Assembly: GCA_910587755.1 (NCBI GenBank)
Contig: CAJUNZ010000080.1
Coordinates: 1 to 13,412, forward strand
Origin: an uncultured Acetatifactor sp.
GTDB taxonomy: Bacteria > Bacillota > Clostridia > Lachnospirales > Lachnospiraceae
Direction: 5' to 3'
Length of the DNA stretch: 13,412 bases
The position numbers and the translations under genes are program-made. Numbering within the stretch: the first letter of the stretch is position 1; every line of letters starts with the position of its first letter. Shown here piece after piece: positions 13,333 to 13,412 of the stretch. The notes under the pieces were generated by a model that saw only the letters and a list, made by a program, of their open reading frames with translations, did not search any database and had not been told where the DNA came from.

Positions 13333-13412
13333 TGTTATACTGTATATAAGAGATGCTGAACCTTGCTACGAAAATAAAACTCGTAGCCAAGAACTGAACC
13401 TTGACAACAAAT
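13333..13412 (+). promoter_or_regulatory. Promoter-like site, hairpin and direct repeat at the window end
   Basis: TGTTATACT (13333-13341) is a good extended -10 with no clear -35. Downstream, GCTACGA (13365-13371) pairs with TCGTAGC (13381-13387) around a 9-nt loop. CTGAACCTTG is repeated at 13356-13365 and 13394-13403, 38 bases apart, flanking that hairpin. This looks like a structured leader, but the gene it would serve is not in the window. Confidence 0.4.

Larger units (their letters stand above)
13008..13412 (+). other. Terminal 405 bases without an intact gene
   Basis: No ORF with a convincing start remains here. Two protein-like stretches can be read: a 43-codon frame at 12992-13123 and, overlapping it, a frame from ATG 13110 interrupted by stops at 13188 and 13266. 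Downstream are a 14-bp palindrome, an extended -10 element, a small hairpin and a 10-bp direct repeat. Together they suggest decayed coding DNA followed by the promoter and leader of a gene that lies beyond the window. No adapter sequence is visible at this end. Confidence 0.5.

Noticed and set aside
1..13412. tRNA or rRNA genes, CRISPR arrays, riboswitches, insertion-sequence transposases
   Set aside because: I looked for cloverleaf-like segments, regularly spaced repeats and transposase or integrase motifs on both strands and saw none that hold up.

Overview
This window looks like the end of a metagenomic contig from a gut-type Clostridia, most likely Lachnospiraceae. That placement rests on remembered similarity of the RpoB/RpoC, S12, S7, EF-G and EF-Tu proteins, on strong AGGAGG-type ribosome sites, on frequent GTG/TTG starts, and on the accessory families present (GIY-YIG/DUF4357 and CD3324-type proteins). 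I could not run a search. Every supported gene is on the + strand. The first 37 bases are not biological: they match the Illumina TruSeq index-side adapter, so the contig begins at a library-fragment end inside rpoB.

Region 1 (38-10823) is the conserved transcription/translation block. It runs in order: the 3' part of rpoB, rpoC, a dTDP-4-dehydrorhamnose reductase gene (rmlD/rfbD type), rpsL (S12), rpsG (S7), fusA (EF-G) and tuf (EF-Tu). rpoB and rpoC form the tail of the RNA polymerase operon, and both proteins end in long acidic extensions. A hairpin that spans the rpoC stop codon may end or attenuate that transcript. rmlD follows rpoC in the interval where many Firmicutes carry a small L7Ae-family gene. 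A near-perfect sigma-A promoter (TTGACA, 17 bp, TATAAT) then drives the str operon (rpsL-rpsG-fusA). This promoter sits inside a larger inverted repeat that would act as a terminator only for transcripts arriving from upstream. tuf has its own promoter (TTGAAA, 17 bp, TATAAT), a structured leader, and a textbook intrinsic terminator at 10790-10823.

Region 2 (10824-13412) is AT-richer accessory DNA with different codon use. It holds a GIY-YIG nuclease gene broken by an internal deletion plus frameshift (10978-12101), with two DUF4357 domains left intact in the second part. An unrecognised 89-residue ORF with a TTG start follows, apparently translationally linked to it. Next is a 342-base gap with a long inverted repeat and a truncated CxxC peptide frame. 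After that comes a small helix-turn-helix protein of the CD3324 type with its own terminator. The last 405 bases have no intact gene; they carry possible decayed coding frames, a 14-bp palindrome, a promoter-like site and a 10-bp direct repeat that run off the end.

I see no complete new system such as a CRISPR array, toxin-antitoxin pair or intact defence island. The observations most worth a second look are the promoter-in-terminator arrangement before rpsL, the alternative RNA folds between rpoB and rpoC, the paired acidic tails of beta and beta', the broken GIY-YIG/DUF4357 gene, and the adapter artefact.
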